Below are positions 32,631-42,228 of a stretch of 64,000 nt of DNA, one piece after another. This DNA comes from Sanguibacter inulinus (GTDB lineage Bacteria > Actinomycetota > Actinomycetes > Actinomycetales > Cellulomonadaceae), in assembly GCF_013415325.1 (NCBI RefSeq), contig NZ_JACBYE010000008.1, positions 61,439-125,438 of the forward strand, in the 5' to 3' direction. Each line of letters starts with the position of its first letter. Positions within the stretch are counted from its first letter, which is position 1. The notes beneath the pieces were generated by a model. It had not been told where the DNA came from. It searched no databases and saw only the letters and a list, made by a program, of their open reading frames with translations. Position numbers and translations under genes: made by a program.

Positions 32631-34334
32631 CTACAGGTACTGCCCGGTGCTCGTCGCGGTCTCGATGGTCCGCCCGGCAGCCGTGCGACCCGAGCCGTTC
32701 TTGTCCTGGACGATCGTACGGATGAAGACGATGCGCTCACCCTTCTTGCCCGAGATCCGCGCCCAGTCGTCGGGGTTGGTGGTGTTGGGCAGGTCTTCGT
32801 TCTCCTTGAACTCGTCGACGCAGGCCGTCACCAGGTGCTCCACGCGGATGCCGCGCTGCCCGGTCGCGAGGAAGTCCTTGATCGCCGACTTCTTCGCCCT
32901 GTCGACGATGTTCTGGATCATGGCGCCCGAGTTGAAGTCCTTGAAGTACAGCGTCTCCTTGTCCCCGGAGGCATAGGTCACCTCGAGGAACTGGTTCTCC
33001 TCGGTGTCGGCGTACATCCGCTCGACGACCCGCTGGATCATGCCGTCGACCACGGCCGCCGTGTCGCCCAGGTGCTCGGCGAGGTCGTCCGCGTGAATCG
33101 GCAGGTCTGCCGTGAGGTACTTCGCGAAGATCTCGCGGGCCCCCTCGGGGTCTGGCCTCTCGATCTTGATCTTCACGTCGAGGCGACCAGGGCGCAGGAT
33201 CGCCGGGTCGATCATGTCTTCACGGTTGGACGCCCCGATGACGATGACGTTGTCGAGACGCTCGACGCCGTCGATCTCGCTCAGCAGCTGCGGGACGATC
33301 GTCGTCTCGACGTCCGAGGACAGGCCGGTCCCACGGGTGCGGAACAGCGACTCCATCTCGTCGAAGAACACCACGACCGGGTACCCCTGCGAGGCCTTCT
33401 CGCGAGCACGGGAGAAGATCAGCCGGATGTGCCGCTCGGTCTCCCCCACGTACTTGTTGAGCAGCTCGGGGCCCTTGACGTTGAGGAAATAGCTCTTCGC
33501 CTGGTTGGCGGTCTCGACGACCGCCGGGACACCGTCGGTCGGGCCGTCTGCCGCTGCGGCCGCCGCGCGTCGTGCCACGGCTGCCGCGAGGGAGTTGGCG
33601 ACAGCCTTGGCGATGAGCGTCTTGCCACAGCCGGGCGGGCCGTAGAGCAAGATGCCCTTCGGCGGGCGCAGCCCGTGCTCGCGGAAGAGGTCGGGGTGGT
33701 TGAAGGGCAGCTCGACGGCGTCGCGGATCTGCTCGATCTGCGGACCGAGCCCGCCGATGTCGCTGTAGTCGATGTCCGGCACCTCCTCGAGCACGAGGTC
33801 TTCGACCTCGGCCTTCGGGATGCGCTCGTAGACGAAGCCCGACCGCGTGTCGACGGTGAGGGCGTCGCCCGCGCGCAGCGGAGCGCCCACGAGCGACCCG
33901 GCGAGGCGCACGACCCGTTCCTCGTCCGAGCGGCCGACCACGAGAGCGCGGCCGTCGTCGAGCAGCTCTTTGACGGTGACGATCTCGCCCACAGGCTCGT
34001 ACCCGCCAGCAGCCACGACGACGAAGGCCTCGTTGAGGCTGACCTCCTGGCCTGGGCGCAGCCGCGAGAGGTCGACCGACGGGCTGGCGCCCACGTGCAT
34101 CTTGCGCCCCGCCGACATGATGTCGAGGGTTCCGTCGCCGTGCTCCTCCAGGAACACCGCGAAGGTGCCCGGAGGCTTCGCGAACTCCTCGATCTGCTGC
34201 TGGAGCTCGACGATCTTGCCGCGGGCCTCGCCGAGCACCTGGGCCAGGCGCTCGTTCTGCGCAGAGAGCACGGCAAGACGTCGGGCGGCGTCCTCAGGTG
34301 TGCTCCGGGGGGTGTCGGGTGTCGAGTCGCTCAT
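32631..34334 (-). CDS. arc: Proteasome-associated AAA ATPase (ARC/Mpa)
   Basis: 567 residues. ARC/Mpa forms a hexamer that captures Pup-tagged proteins and feeds them to the 20S core. Order: N-terminal coiled coil (about 12-60) that binds Pup, two OB-like domains, then the AAA domain with Walker A GPPGCGKT and Walker [10 protein letters not shown]. The C-terminus ends GQYL, matching the gate-opening penultimate Tyr motif of proteasomal ATPases. ATG at 34334 is preceded by GGAAGGGG, which decides the start over the upstream in-frame codon. Confidence 0.96.
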   Translation of the reverse strand: MSDSTPDTPRSTPEDAARRLAVLSAQNERLAQVLGEARGKIVELQQQIEEFAKPPGTFAVFLEEHGDGTLDIMSAGRKMHVGASPSVDLSRLRPGQEVSLNEAFVVVAAGGYEPVGEIVTVKELLDDGRALVVGRSDEERVVRLAGSLVGAPLRAGDALTVDTRSGFVYERIPKAEVEDLVLEEVPDIDYSDIGGLGPQIEQIRDAVELPFNHPDLFREHGLRPPKGILLYGPPGCGKTLIAKAVANSLAAAVARRAAAAAADGPTDGVPAVVETANQAKSYFLNVKGPELLNKYVGETERHIRLIFSRAREKASQGYPVVVFFDEMESLFRTRGTGLSSDVETTIVPQLLSEIDGVERLDNVIVIGASNREDMIDPAILRPGRLDVKIKIERPDPEGAREIFAKYLTADLPIHADDLAEHLGDTAAVVDGMIQRVVERMYADTEENQFLEVTYASGDKETLYFKDFNSGAMIQNIVDRAKKSAIKDFLATGQRGIRVEHLVTACVDEFKENEDLPNTTNPDDWARISGKKGERIVFIRTIVQDKNGSGRTAAGRTIETATSTGQYL

Positions 34335-34369
34335 GGTGAGCCCCTTCCGCTGCGTGAGGTCCGACGATG

Positions 34370-35503
34370 TCACAGATCGTCGTCGTGCGCCCCTGTGTCC
34401 GCGGAGACGTCCTGTGACGATCCGGTCACGCCGCTCTCGGCGGCAGCCGCGGTGACGTCACGACGGACCCTGCGGACCTTCTTGTCCGAGACGGCACGCT
34501 CGCCGAGGTCTTCGGCGCTCCACTCTTCCTCGACGACCGGGTAGGAGCCCTTGGACGGGCGGCGACGCCGCACGGGCGCGTCGATGCCGTCAGCCATCCG
34601 GCGGGTGGTCAGCAAGAAGCCCGTGTGCCCGACCATGCGGTGCTGGGGCCTGACGGCGAGTCCTTCGAGGTGCCAGCCGCGCACCATCGTCTCCCACGCC
34701 TCGGGCTCGGTGAAGCGGCCGTCGTCGCGGAGGTCTTCGGCGAGGCGGGACAGCTGGGTGGTCGTCGCGACGTAGCAGACGAGGACACCGCCGGGCGCGA
34801 GCGCACCCGCGATGGCCTCGAGGTTCTCCCACGGGGCGAGCATGTCGAGGACCACGCGGTCGACAGAGCCGGGCTCGGCGACAGTCGGGAGGACGTCGGA
34901 GAGGTCACCGATCGAGAGCTCCCACGCGGGGTGCGGGGCGCCGAAGAACAGCTCGACGTTGGCACGGGCGATGTCGGCGAAGTCTTCGCGACGCTCGATC
35001 GAGTGCAGCGAGCCGCCGTCGCCGACGGCACGGAGCAGCGACAGGGTCAGCGCCCCGGAGCCGACCCCGGCCTCGATCACCCGGGCACCGGGGTAGATGT
35101 CGGCCATCGCGACGATCTGCCCGGCGTCCTTGGGGTAGACCACAGCGGCGCCGCGCGGCATGGAGAGCGTGTAGTCGCTCAGCAGGGGGCGCAGCGCGAG
35201 GTACTCGATCCCCGAGGTGGTCGTGACGACCGAACCCTCGGTCTGGCCGATGATCTCGTCGTGCTGGAAGTACCCGCGGTGCGTGTGGAAGGCAGCACCC
35301 GCGGTGAGGGTGATGGTGTGCAGACGGCCGCGCGGGTCGGTCAGCTGGACGCGGTCCCCCGGGCGGAACGGCCCGCGGCGGACCTGGGCTCCGGTCGGTT
35401 CAGGACGCCCGGTGGCGCTGGTCCCGGCAGGGACGGCGGTCGGTGCGCCAGGCGCGGAGGGGGCGGAGGTGCTCGGTGCGGCGGAGCTCAGTTCGTCGGT
35501 CAC
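34370..35503 (-). CDS. trmI: tRNA (adenine-N1-)-methyltransferase (m1A58)
   Basis: 377 residues. The core (about 45-300) matches TrmI: the N-terminal beta domain ([18 protein letters not shown]), the SAM-binding [18 protein letters not shown] and the [12 protein letters not shown] motif. It methylates A58 in the T-loop of tRNA. Both ends carry low-complexity tails (Ala/Ser/Pro-rich at the start, Asp/Ser-rich at the end). The GTG at 35503 has TAGACT 8 nt upstream. Its place just ahead of arc is conserved in many actinobacteria. Confidence 0.93.
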   Translation of the reverse strand: MTDELSSAAPSTSAPSAPGAPTAVPAGTSATGRPEPTGAQVRRGPFRPGDRVQLTDPRGRLHTITLTAGAAFHTHRGYFQHDEIIGQTEGSVVTTTSGIEYLALRPLLSDYTLSMPRGAAVVYPKDAGQIVAMADIYPGARVIEAGVGSGALTLSLLRAVGDGGSLHSIERREDFADIARANVELFFGAPHPAWELSIGDLSDVLPTVAEPGSVDRVVLDMLAPWENLEAIAGALAPGGVLVCYVATTTQLSRLAEDLRDDGRFTEPEAWETMVRGWHLEGLAVRPQHRMVGHTGFLLTTRRMADGIDAPVRRRRPSKGSYPVVEEEWSAEDLGERAVSDKKVRRVRRDVTAAAAESGVTGSSQDVSADTGAHDDDL

Positions 35504-35511
35504 AACGCGCC

Positions 35512-35517
35512 AGTCTA
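35512..35517 (-). promoter_or_regulatory. Putative near-leaderless -10 of trmI
   Basis: TAGACT on the minus strand, 8 nt before the trmI GTG, lying between trmI and the end of the M50 gene. Confidence 0.45.
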
Positions 35518-36678
35518 GATCGCGCGGGCGACGTCCGTGGCGTAGAGGGCGCCGACGACGTGCTCGCCGAGGACGAGGATGCACACCGGGGCGTGCGGGG
35601 CAGCGCGCAGGACCGCCGAGAACAGCTGCTCCCCCGCGAGGGCCGCGTCGACCACGGCGACCGTCGGCAGGGCGACGGAGACCGACCAGACGGGCGCCGT
35701 CGCGGCGGCGTTCTCCGGAACGTCTGCGAGGGCGAGATGGTCGACGAGCCCGACGGGCTGTCCTGTCGCGACCCCGGTCGTCGGCTGCGGCCCGGCCACG
35801 AGGACGAGCTGGACCTGGGCGTCGTCGCCGCCGAGGTCCTCGGCGATCTGGCGAGCCTGCGCGACGGTGACGTCAGCGCTCACGGCGACCGCGGGACGAG
35901 CCAGCAGGCGCGGGTCGAGGGCGTCGATCTTCGTGCGGCGACGGCTCTGGGCCAGCGCCGCCGAGGCCGAGCTCCACATGAACGACCCGATGAGCGCGGC
36001 CCACACGACCATGAGGAGCTCGACGCGCCGACCGCTCAGGCTGGGGACCGCGATGGCTGCTGCGACGAGGGTGACGGCGAGGACCCGCCCCGTCCAGGCC
36101 GCGACGACGGTCCCGCGCAGCCGCGAGCCGGTGACAGCCCAGACGAGCGCCTCGGTGACCTGCCCGCCGTCGAGCGGGAGCCCGGGCAGCAGGTTGAAGA
36201 TCGCGACGGCGGCGTTGGCGTAGGCGGAGACGTAGAGGAGCAGCGCGACCGACGACGAGCCGGCCTGAGCCTGGTAGCCGAACCAGGCGAGACCGGCGAG
36301 GACGACGTTGGTGAGCGGGCCGACCACCGCGATGACCGCTGAGCTGCGGGGCGTGGACCTCGTGTCCGTGTAGGCCGTGTGCCCGCCCCAGAGCGTGAGG
36401 GCGAGCTCTTGGACGACCATGCCGTGGGCGCGCGCCGCGAGGGCGTGCGCTAGCTCGTGCAAGAACACCGACACCATGAGCATGACGACCACGACGAAGG
36501 CACCCAGGAGGGTCTGCGACCCGAGCTCGGGGCTGACCGTCCGGACCGTCGGGACGAACAGCAGCGTGAGGACCCCGACCATGACCAGGGCAGAGGGCTT
36601 GAGCAGGACCGGTGCTCCCGCGATCCGGCCGACGACCCATCCTGTGCTCTTGTCCACAGGCGTCACCCTACGTGCCAC
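35515..36678 (-). CDS. Site-2 protease (M50 family zinc metalloprotease)
   Basis: 387 residues. About six membrane segments; the zinc site is visible as HELAH (His74, Glu75, His78) and the second motif as NLLPGLPLDGG (third ligand Asp). It cleaves proteins within the membrane, typically anti-sigma factors or signal-peptide remnants. The C-terminal 130 residues are hydrophilic and look like a pair of degenerate CBS domains, as in the subfamily with CBS tails. GTG at 36678 is taken; a GTG at 36666 is also possible, and neither has a clear ribosome site. Confidence 0.9.
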   Translation of the reverse strand: MARRVTPVDKSTGWVVGRIAGAPVLLKPSALVMVGVLTLLFVPTVRTVSPELGSQTLLGAFVVVVMLMVSVFLHELAHALAARAHGMVVQELALTLWGGHTAYTDTRSTPRSSAVIAVVGPLTNVVLAGLAWFGYQAQAGSSSVALLLYVSAYANAAVAIFNLLPGLPLDGGQVTEALVWAVTGSRLRGTVVAAWTGRVLAVTLVAAAIAVPSLSGRRVELLMVVWAALIGSFMWSSASAALAQSRRRTKIDALDPRLLARPAVAVSADVTVAQARQIAEDLGGDDAQVQLVLVAGPQPTTGVATGQPVGLVDHLALADVPENAAATAPVWSVSVALPTVAVVDAALAGEQLFSAVLRAAPHAPVCILVLGEHVVGALYATDVARAI

Positions 36679-36693
36679 CGCTGTCGGTGACGC

Positions 36694-36703
36694 ACCCTAG
36701 GCT
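36694..36703. promoter_or_regulatory. Overlapping divergent -10 boxes
   Basis: ACCCTAGGCT reads as TAGGCT on the plus strand (36698-36703, 7 nt before the nuclease ATG) and as TAGGGT on the minus strand (36694-36699, serving the M50 gene). The two -10 elements share the CTA/TAG core. Confidence 0.5.
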
Positions 36704-36710
36704 CGTCTCC

Positions 36711-37649
36711 ATGCAGCACTCCGTCACTCCCCCAGCACTCCCGTCCGCCGTCGGCACCGCTCCGGTCGACGGACAAGCCGTCGTGCCTGCTGAGGACGGG
36801 GTGGTCGCCGAGGTGGTCCGGTCGCCGCGCCGGCCAGGGCTCTCGCCGTCGCGTGCCAACGACTTCATGCAGTGCCCGCTGCTGTTCAGGTTCCGCGTGG
36901 TCGACAAGCTCCCCGAGCCGCCCAGCTCTGCCGCAGCGCGCGGGACCCTGGTGCACTCGGTCCTCGAGAAGCTCTACGACGCGCCTCTCGGCGAGCGGAC
37001 CGTCGAGCTCGCCCAGGGCATGATCCCGGGCGAGTGGGACAGGCTCCGCGAGGCCTCGCCGGAGTACGCGGAGCTCTTCACCGACGCCGCTGCGCTCGAC
37101 ACCTGGCTCGACAGTGCCGGCCGGCTGGTCTCGACGTACTTCACCCTCGAAGACCCGAACCGGCTCGAGCCGGAGTCGCGTGAGATGTTCGTGGAGTCCC
37201 AGCTCGACGGCGGACCGTTGATGCGCGGCATCGTCGACCGCGTGGACGTGGCTCCGAACGGCGCCGTGCGGGTGGTCGACTACAAGTCTGGCAAGTCTCC
37301 CCGACCGGGGTACGAGAGCTCAGCGGTGTTCCAGATGCGGTTCTACGGCCTGGTCCTGTGGCGCGAGCGAGGCGAGATGCCCAAGATGCTCCAGCTCGTC
37401 TACCTGGGCGACGGGCAGGTGCTGCGCAGCGAGCCGACCGAGCGTGAGCTGCTCGCGACCGAGCAGAAGGTGCGGACCATCTGGTCGAGCATCGAGACTG
37501 CCGCGACCACCGGGACCTGGGCACCGCGTCGGTCCAAGCTGTGCGGGTGGTGCGCGCACCAGAGCATCTGCCCCGAGTTCGGCGGGACGCCGCCCGAGAT
37601 CGACCCGGACGCCGTCGAGCGCGCGACAGGTGTGCGCCCGGCAGCCTGA
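36711..37649 (+). CDS. RecB-family (PD-(D/E)XK) exonuclease
   Basis: 312 residues. The domain is a Cas4/RecB-type nuclease: SPSRANDFMQCPLLFRFRVVD at the start of the fold with the first Cys, RGTLVHSVLE, the catalytic GIVDRVD...VVDYKSGK and the C-terminal LCGWCAHQSICPEFG with the remaining iron-sulphur cysteines. Such stand-alone proteins are widespread in actinobacteria and are presumed to act in DNA repair. It probably has a leaderless mRNA. There are no Cas genes or repeat arrays nearby, so a CRISPR role is not suggested. Confidence 0.92.
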   Translation: MQHSVTPPALPSAVGTAPVDGQAVVPAEDGVVAEVVRSPRRPGLSPSRANDFMQCPLLFRFRVVDKLPEPPSSAAARGTLVHSVLEKLYDAPLGERTVELAQGMIPGEWDRLREASPEYAELFTDAAALDTWLDSAGRLVSTYFTLEDPNRLEPESREMFVESQLDGGPLMRGIVDRVDVAPNGAVRVVDYKSGKSPRPGYESSAVFQMRFYGLVLWRERGEMPKMLQLVYLGDGQVLRSEPTERELLATEQKVRTIWSSIETAATTGTWAPRRSKLCGWCAHQSICPEFGGTPPEIDPDAVERATGVRPAA

Positions 37650-37657
37650 CCGCGCGG

Positions 37658-37673
37658 CCGGGATGGGTCCCGG
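37658..37673 (+). terminator. Hairpin after the RecB-like gene
   Basis: CCGGGA-TGGG-TCCCGG, a 6-bp stem starting 8 nt after the stop codon; modest strength. Confidence 0.45.
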
Positions 37674-37801
37674 GCCAGGTCGACGACCAGCCAGCATCGA
37701 GGACCAGGCCGGTCCCCGACCAGGACGGGTCGGGTCGGGTGCCAGACCGGGTCTGTCGCCCCTCCAGCCCCGGTCAGCCGAGGCGCGGTGCCAGCGTGCG
37801 C

Positions 37802-38635
37802 TCAGGCCCGAGAGGCAGTCTCGGGCACGCCGATCTCGTCGATGACCTCACCGGCTGCGAGCCGACCGAGGGTCTCGAGCGTGAGCGAGCGCAGAGACCG
37901 GATGCGGCTCAGCCCGGGCCGCGGCTCGACGGGCACCATGACCTCGATGCCGACGGTCGGTGCGCCTGATGCGAGACCCGACGCGATGCCGGACGGAGAG
38001 TCTTCGACCACGACGCAGTCCTCGATGCGGACCCCGAGCATCTGCGCGGCCCGCAGGTAGGCCTCGGGGTCGGGCTTGCCGCGAGCGACCTCGTCACCGG
38101 TCACGATAACGTCGAAGGTGCCCTCGGCAGCCTGCGCGACGAAGGCGTCAGCGAAGGACCTGTAGGACATGGTGACGAGAGCGCACGGGATGCCAGCAGC
38201 CCGGACCGACGCCAGGGTCTCGACGGCGCCGTCCTGCCACGGGACCTCGATCTTCACCTGGGCGATCACCCGGGAGATGAGGTACTCGATGATCTCCGGG
38301 ACCTCCAGGCGCACACCGGCGCGCTGCATGATCGCCGCAGAGTCGACGAGGGCACGACCGACCAGCTGCAGGCCGTCCTCGTGCGTCCACGGGACGCCGT
38401 GCTCACGGGTGAGCTCACCCTCGGCTGCCATCCAGTACGGCTCGGAGTTGATGAGCGTGCCGTCCATGTCCCACAGGACGGCCGCGGGCAGCGTGACCTC
38501 GCTGCGGACAGCGTCACGGGCCTCGGCGGAGGCCTCCGCGATGTCAGACGTGGCGGAGGTCGCAGACGTGGAGGCAGCTGCGGACGGGGCGGCGGCAGGC
38601 GCGGGAACAGGACTCAGATCAGGTGAGGGGGGCAC
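37802..38635 (-). CDS. HAD-superfamily hydrolase (beta-phosphoglucomutase/phosphatase type)
   Basis: 277 residues. The HAD motifs are in place: motif I WDMDGTLINSEP, motif II LVTMS, the Lys of motif III in ARGKPDPEAYL, and motif IV VVVEDSPSGI. A four-helix cap lies between motifs I and II, as in sugar-phosphate phosphatases and beta-phosphoglucomutases. The first 55 or so residues are an Ala/Ser/Pro-rich extension that is not part of the fold. GTG at 38635 has TACGAT 6 nt upstream. The substrate is unknown. Confidence 0.9.
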   Translation of the reverse strand: MPPSPDLSPVPAPAAAPSAAASTSATSATSDIAEASAEARDAVRSEVTLPAAVLWDMDGTLINSEPYWMAAEGELTREHGVPWTHEDGLQLVGRALVDSAAIMQRAGVRLEVPEIIEYLISRVIAQVKIEVPWQDGAVETLASVRAAGIPCALVTMSYRSFADAFVAQAAEGTFDVIVTGDEVARGKPDPEAYLRAAQMLGVRIEDCVVVEDSPSGIASGLASGAPTVGIEVMVPVEPRPGLSRIRSLRSLTLETLGRLAAGEVIDEIGVPETASRA

Positions 38636-38641
38636 CCGTCC

Positions 38642-38647
38642 ATCGTA
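38642..38647 (-). promoter_or_regulatory. Putative leaderless -10 of the HAD gene
   Basis: TACGAT on the minus strand, 6 nt before the GTG start at 38635. Confidence 0.5.
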
Positions 38648-38776
38648 TCGGCGGTCTCTGGGTGGGGTGGCCCTGAGCAGCACGGGTCGGGTGGTCCGGG
38701 CGAGACAGCCAGGGCAGGCTGGTCGGTCCGGGCGGGCTGGGCGGCGGCCGGCGCGGTCCTGGCGGCGCGGGCCAAC

Positions 38777-38782
38777 TACGCT
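38777..38782 (+). promoter_or_regulatory. Putative leaderless -10 of the PAC2 gene
   Basis: TACGCT, 6 nt before the ATG at 38789. Confidence 0.5.
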
Positions 38783-38788
38783 GGTGGG

Positions 38789-39664
38789 ATGACGGACGAG
38801 ACCCCCTCCGAGGCCACCCCCGACACCGGCGACGCGAGCCCTGCAGAAGACGCCATCATGTTCGCGGCCTTCGAGGGCTGGAACGACGCCGGCAGCGCTG
38901 CGAGCTCGGCCCTGCTGCACCTCATCGACGTGTGGGGCGCCGAGAAGATCGACGAGCTGGACCCTGAGGAGTACCACGACTTCCAGGAGAACCGGCCGAT
39001 GGTCTCGACCGCGGCCGACGGCACCCGGCACCTCGCCTGGCCGACGACCACGATCTCGGTCGTCGAGCCGCCCATGACCCGTCGCCGGGTGGTCCTGGTC
39101 CACGGGATCGAGCCGTCGCTGCGCTGGAAGTCCTACTGCACCGAGCTGCTCGAGATCGCCCAGAGCCTCGGTGTGACGACGGTCGTGACCCTTGGCGCGC
39201 TGCTCGCCGACGTGCCGCACACCCGCCCGATCCCGGTGTCGGTGACCTCCGACGACCCGGCTGTCCAGCACCTGCTCGAGGTCGAGGCGAACACCTACGA
39301 GGGGCCGACGGGGATCGTCGGGGTGCTGCACAGCGCCGCGCACGAGGCTGGTTTCCACTCCCTCAGCGTGTGGGCCGCCGTGCCGCACTACGTCGCGCAC
39401 CCACCGTCGCCCAAGGCCACGGCGGCGATCCTCGGACATCTCGAGGCCTTCCTCGCCGAGCCCGTCGACCTCAAGGACCTCGAGGAAGACGCGGAGGCCT
39501 GGCAGAACGGTGTCGACAAGCTCATGACCGAGGACACCGAGATCGCGGAGTACGTGAAGCAGCTCGAAGAGGCGAAGGACACCGCCGAGCTTCCCGAGGC
39601 GAGCGGCGAGGCGATCGCGCGGGAGTTCGAGCAGTACCTCAAGCGACGCGACAAGGATCTCTGA
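38789..39664 (+). CDS. PAC2 family protein
   Basis: 291 residues. MFAAFEGWNDAGSAASSA near the N-terminus, the VLVHGIEPSLRWKSY strand and GVLHSAAHEAGF match the PAC2 family (PF09754), named after eukaryotic proteasome assembly chaperones. A C-terminal helical segment of about 70 charged residues ends the protein. The role of bacterial PAC2 proteins is not established. It lies 4 kb from the Pup-proteasome genes, which makes a link tempting but unproven. No membrane segment or signal peptide. Confidence 0.9.
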   Translation: MTDETPSEATPDTGDASPAEDAIMFAAFEGWNDAGSAASSALLHLIDVWGAEKIDELDPEEYHDFQENRPMVSTAADGTRHLAWPTTTISVVEPPMTRRRVVLVHGIEPSLRWKSYCTELLEIAQSLGVTTVVTLGALLADVPHTRPIPVSVTSDDPAVQHLLEVEANTYEGPTGIVGVLHSAAHEAGFHSLSVWAAVPHYVAHPPSPKATAAILGHLEAFLAEPVDLKDLEEDAEAWQNGVDKLMTEDTEIAEYVKQLEEAKDTAELPEASGEAIAREFEQYLKRRDKDL

Positions 39665-39723
39665 GCGACGTCCCTCGCGGGGAGCAGCAGCTCCTCACGC
39701 CGAGGGAGCGTCGCGGATACGCC

Positions 39724-39758
39724 ACGAGCCGGGACCCCTGAGTGGGGTCCCGGCTCGT
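39724..39758. terminator. Bidirectional terminator between PAC2 and mshC
   Basis: A perfect 15-bp stem: ACGAGCCGGGACCCC (39724-39738), loop TGAGT, complement at 39744-39758. It lies between convergent genes. A weaker hairpin (39666-39713, CGAC..CCCTCG/CGAGGG..GTCG) precedes it. Confidence 0.85.
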
Positions 39759-39818
39759 CAACTGTCCGCGTCAGCCGTCCAGCGTTGACGTCGTGCGGCG
39801 ATGACGACGTGCGGCGTG

Positions 39819-41096
39819 TCAGAGCCGGACGCCGAGGAGCGCGTTGACCGCTCGTGAGATCACTCCGGGCGCGCCCTCGACAGGCTCGGCGGTGCCGGCG
39901 AGGGACAGCTCGGCCCACCTGTCGACGGCGGCCAGCGCGCGGGGCGCGTCGAGGTCGTCGGCGAGCGCGGCACGCACCTCCGCGAGGGTCGCGTCGGCGT
40001 CGGGGCCGCCGTTGCCGGAGACAGCCGAGCGCCACGTCTCAAAACGCTGCACGCCCTCGGTGAGGCTCGCGTCGGTCCACTCCCAGTCGGAGCGGTAGTG
40101 GTGGGCGAGCAGGGCCAGACGGATGGCCATCGGCTCGACGCCCTCGGCGCGCAGACGCGACACGAACACGAGGTTGCCGCGGGACTTGCTCATCTTCTCG
40201 CCCTGGTAGGCGACGAGCCCGGCGTGGACGTGCGTGGCCGCACCGGCTCCGTGGACCTCGCCGTCGCCGATGAGGCGGGCGTGCGACGTGCTCATCTCGT
40301 GGTGCGGGAACAGCAGGTCGGAACCACCGCCCTGGACGTCGAAGGGCAGTCCGAGCCCTGCACGGGCGATCACGGCACACTCGATGTGCCACCCAGGACG
40401 CCCGGTCCCGAGGCTCCCTGCCGCCCAGGCCGGCTCGCCCGGACGCTCACGGCGCCAGAGCAGCGGGTCGAGGGCGTTGCGCTTGCCGGCACGCTCGGGG
40501 TCGCCCCCGCGCTCGGCGAAGAGCTCGAGCATCGTCGCCTCGTCGAGGCGTGACACCTGGCCGAAGGCGCTGTCGGCGGTCACGTCCGCGTAGACGTCTC
40601 CGAGCTCGGGGGCGTCGCCGCCCGCGCCGTCCTCGAGCGGCACCCTGTACGCGGCTCCGGCCGCGACGAGCTCTTCGACCGCAGCGGCCACAGGCGGGAT
40701 GGTCTCGACGGCCCCGAGGTACACGTCAGGGGGGATCACACCGAGAGCCGTCATGTCTTCGGCGAAGAGAGCCGTCTGCTCGACGGCGAGATCGCGCCAG
40801 TCGACCCCCGTGGCCGTGGCGCGCTCGAGGAGCGGGTCGTCGACGTCGGTGACGTTGGACGCGTAGGTGACGTGCTGACCGGCGTCGCGCCACGCCCGCC
40901 CGAGGAGGTCGAAGGCGACATAGGTGGCGGCGTGCCCGATGTGGGTCGCGTCATAGGGGGTGATGCCGCAGACGTACAGCGACGCCGACGGCCCCTGCGA
41001 GGCGACGACCAGCCGGCCGGTCGAGCTGTCGTGGACGCGGACGACGTCGCCGCGGCCGGGGAGTTCGGGGATCTGTGGGGCAGGCCAGGTGAGCAC
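39819..41096 (-). CDS. mshC: Cysteine--1-D-myo-inosityl 2-amino-2-deoxy-alpha-D-glucopyranoside ligase
   Basis: 425 residues. MshC adds cysteine to GlcN-Ins in mycothiol synthesis, using ATP. It is a cysteinyl-tRNA synthetase relative: [22 protein letters not shown] near the N-terminus with zinc-binding Cys43, [20 protein letters not shown] and the KMSKS motif. It is distinguished from CysS by its shorter C-terminus and the [13 protein letters not shown] sequence typical of MshC. GTG at 41096 follows TACTGT by 6 nt. Other mycothiol genes are not in the window. Confidence 0.95.
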   Translation of the reverse strand: MLTWPAPQIPELPGRGDVVRVHDSSTGRLVVASQGPSASLYVCGITPYDATHIGHAATYVAFDLLGRAWRDAGQHVTYASNVTDVDDPLLERATATGVDWRDLAVEQTALFAEDMTALGVIPPDVYLGAVETIPPVAAAVEELVAAGAAYRVPLEDGAGGDAPELGDVYADVTADSAFGQVSRLDEATMLELFAERGGDPERAGKRNALDPLLWRRERPGEPAWAAGSLGTGRPGWHIECAVIARAGLGLPFDVQGGGSDLLFPHHEMSTSHARLIGDGEVHGAGAATHVHAGLVAYQGEKMSKSRGNLVFVSRLRAEGVEPMAIRLALLAHHYRSDWEWTDASLTEGVQRFETWRSAVSGNGGPDADATLAEVRAALADDLDAPRALAAVDRWAELSLAGTAEPVEGAPGVISRAVNALLGVRL

Positions 41097-41102
41097 GGTC
41101 CA

Positions 41103-41108
41103 ACAGTA
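41103..41108 (-). promoter_or_regulatory. Putative leaderless -10 of mshC
   Basis: TACTGT on the minus strand, 6 nt before the mshC GTG. Confidence 0.5.
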
Positions 41109-41201
41109 TCCCGAGCCGGGCACCCCCAGGCCCGCCCGCTGGGTGTGCGGTCGGTCCCGTACGACGTCGGTGACCGGGCGCGCGTCGCACCGTGCGTGGT
41201 C

Positions 41202-41207
41202 CAGAAT
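41202..41207 (+). promoter_or_regulatory. Putative leaderless -10 of corA
   Basis: CAGAAT, 6 nt before the corA ATG; lacks the canonical first T. Confidence 0.35.
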
Positions 41208-41213
41208 GCAGGC

Positions 41214-42206
41214 ATGGTCAGCCCACAGCCCCCGGTCTCCGTCCGTCGCACCGTCGAGCGTGTCTCCGACGGCTGGCACGAGACCACGCCCGGCCCGGCC
41301 GTCGCCCGTGCCGAGGCGCGGTGGTTCGTGGTCGAGGACGGCGCCGACGTGCTCGACGCCGCAGAGGAGCACGGTCTGGACGTCTCCGAGATCCGGGCGC
41401 GCCTCGCACGGATCGGCCGTGGTCCGTCGAGCGTGGCACCCCGGGTGGTCCGGGTGAACGACCACGCCCTCTACGTCGTGGTCCCGACAGCCGCCTACGA
41501 CGACGAGCAGGTGACCACAGGCCGTCTCGTGCTCTTCGCCACGGGCACCGTGCTCTACTCGGCCGAGTCAGGGTCGGCCGGGGTCACGGACAAGGTCGTC
41601 GAGCGGCTCGGTGAGCAGCGCGCCCTCAAGGGTCGCGGTGCTCTCCCGGTCCTGGCAGCGATGCTCGTCGAGCTGGTGGCCGGTGCGTCAGACGTCGAGC
41701 TCGCGCTCGGCGACGCTGTCGCGCACCTCGAGCAGGTGGCCTTCCGTCTGGACGAGGACCCGCTCCCCCGCCTCTACAACCTCAAGCGCGAGATCTCCGA
41801 GGCGCGTCGAGCGCTGCTCCCTCTCTCGGTCGAGCTGCCGGACCTCGGCGACGACCGCACGACGGTGTCGACCGAGCCGCTGCGCCTCGACCGCCAGCTG
41901 CTCGAGCGACTCACGGCGCACGCGGAGCGGATCGACCAGCATCTCGAGAGCCACGACAGCCTGCTCTCGGACATGCTCACGGTCCGGCTGTCGCTCGTGT
42001 CCGTGCGGCAGAACGAAGACATGCGCAAGATCTCCGCGTGGGCCGCCATCGCGGCGGTCCCCACCCTGGTGGCCGGGATCTACGGCATGAACTTCGAGCA
42101 CATGCCCGAGCTCGCCTGGACGTGGGGCTATCCGGGCGTGCTCTTCGCGATGGTCGGGATCTGCGTCGGTCTGCACCGCGCCTTCAAGCACAACGGGTGG
42201 CTCTGA
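41214..42206 (+). CDS. corA: CorA-family magnesium/divalent cation transporter
   Basis: 330 residues. A large soluble N-terminal domain with long helices is followed by two C-terminal membrane helices; the pore-loop signature YGMNF lies at the end of the first ([12 protein letters not shown]). The protein ends in a short basic tail. It should form a pentameric Mg2+ (or Co2+/Ni2+) channel in the cytoplasmic membrane. It is divergent from mshC and convergent with uppP, with only 22 bp between. Confidence 0.93.
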   Translation: MVSPQPPVSVRRTVERVSDGWHETTPGPAVARAEARWFVVEDGADVLDAAEEHGLDVSEIRARLARIGRGPSSVAPRVVRVNDHALYVVVPTAAYDDEQVTTGRLVLFATGTVLYSAESGSAGVTDKVVERLGEQRALKGRGALPVLAAMLVELVAGASDVELALGDAVAHLEQVAFRLDEDPLPRLYNLKREISEARRALLPLSVELPDLGDDRTTVSTEPLRLDRQLLERLTAHAERIDQHLESHDSLLSDMLTVRLSLVSVRQNEDMRKISAWAAIAAVPTLVAGIYGMNFEHMPELAWTWGYPGVLFAMVGICVGLHRAFKHNGWL

Positions 42207-42228
42207 GCGCCGACGCTCACCTGAGGCC

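Noticed and set aside
36711..37649. Cas4 nuclease
   Set aside because: The fold is shared, but no cas genes or CRISPR repeats are present in the window.
39819..41096. Cysteinyl-tRNA synthetase (cysS)
   Set aside because: The [13 protein letters not shown] sequence, short C-terminus and actinobacterial context fit MshC instead.
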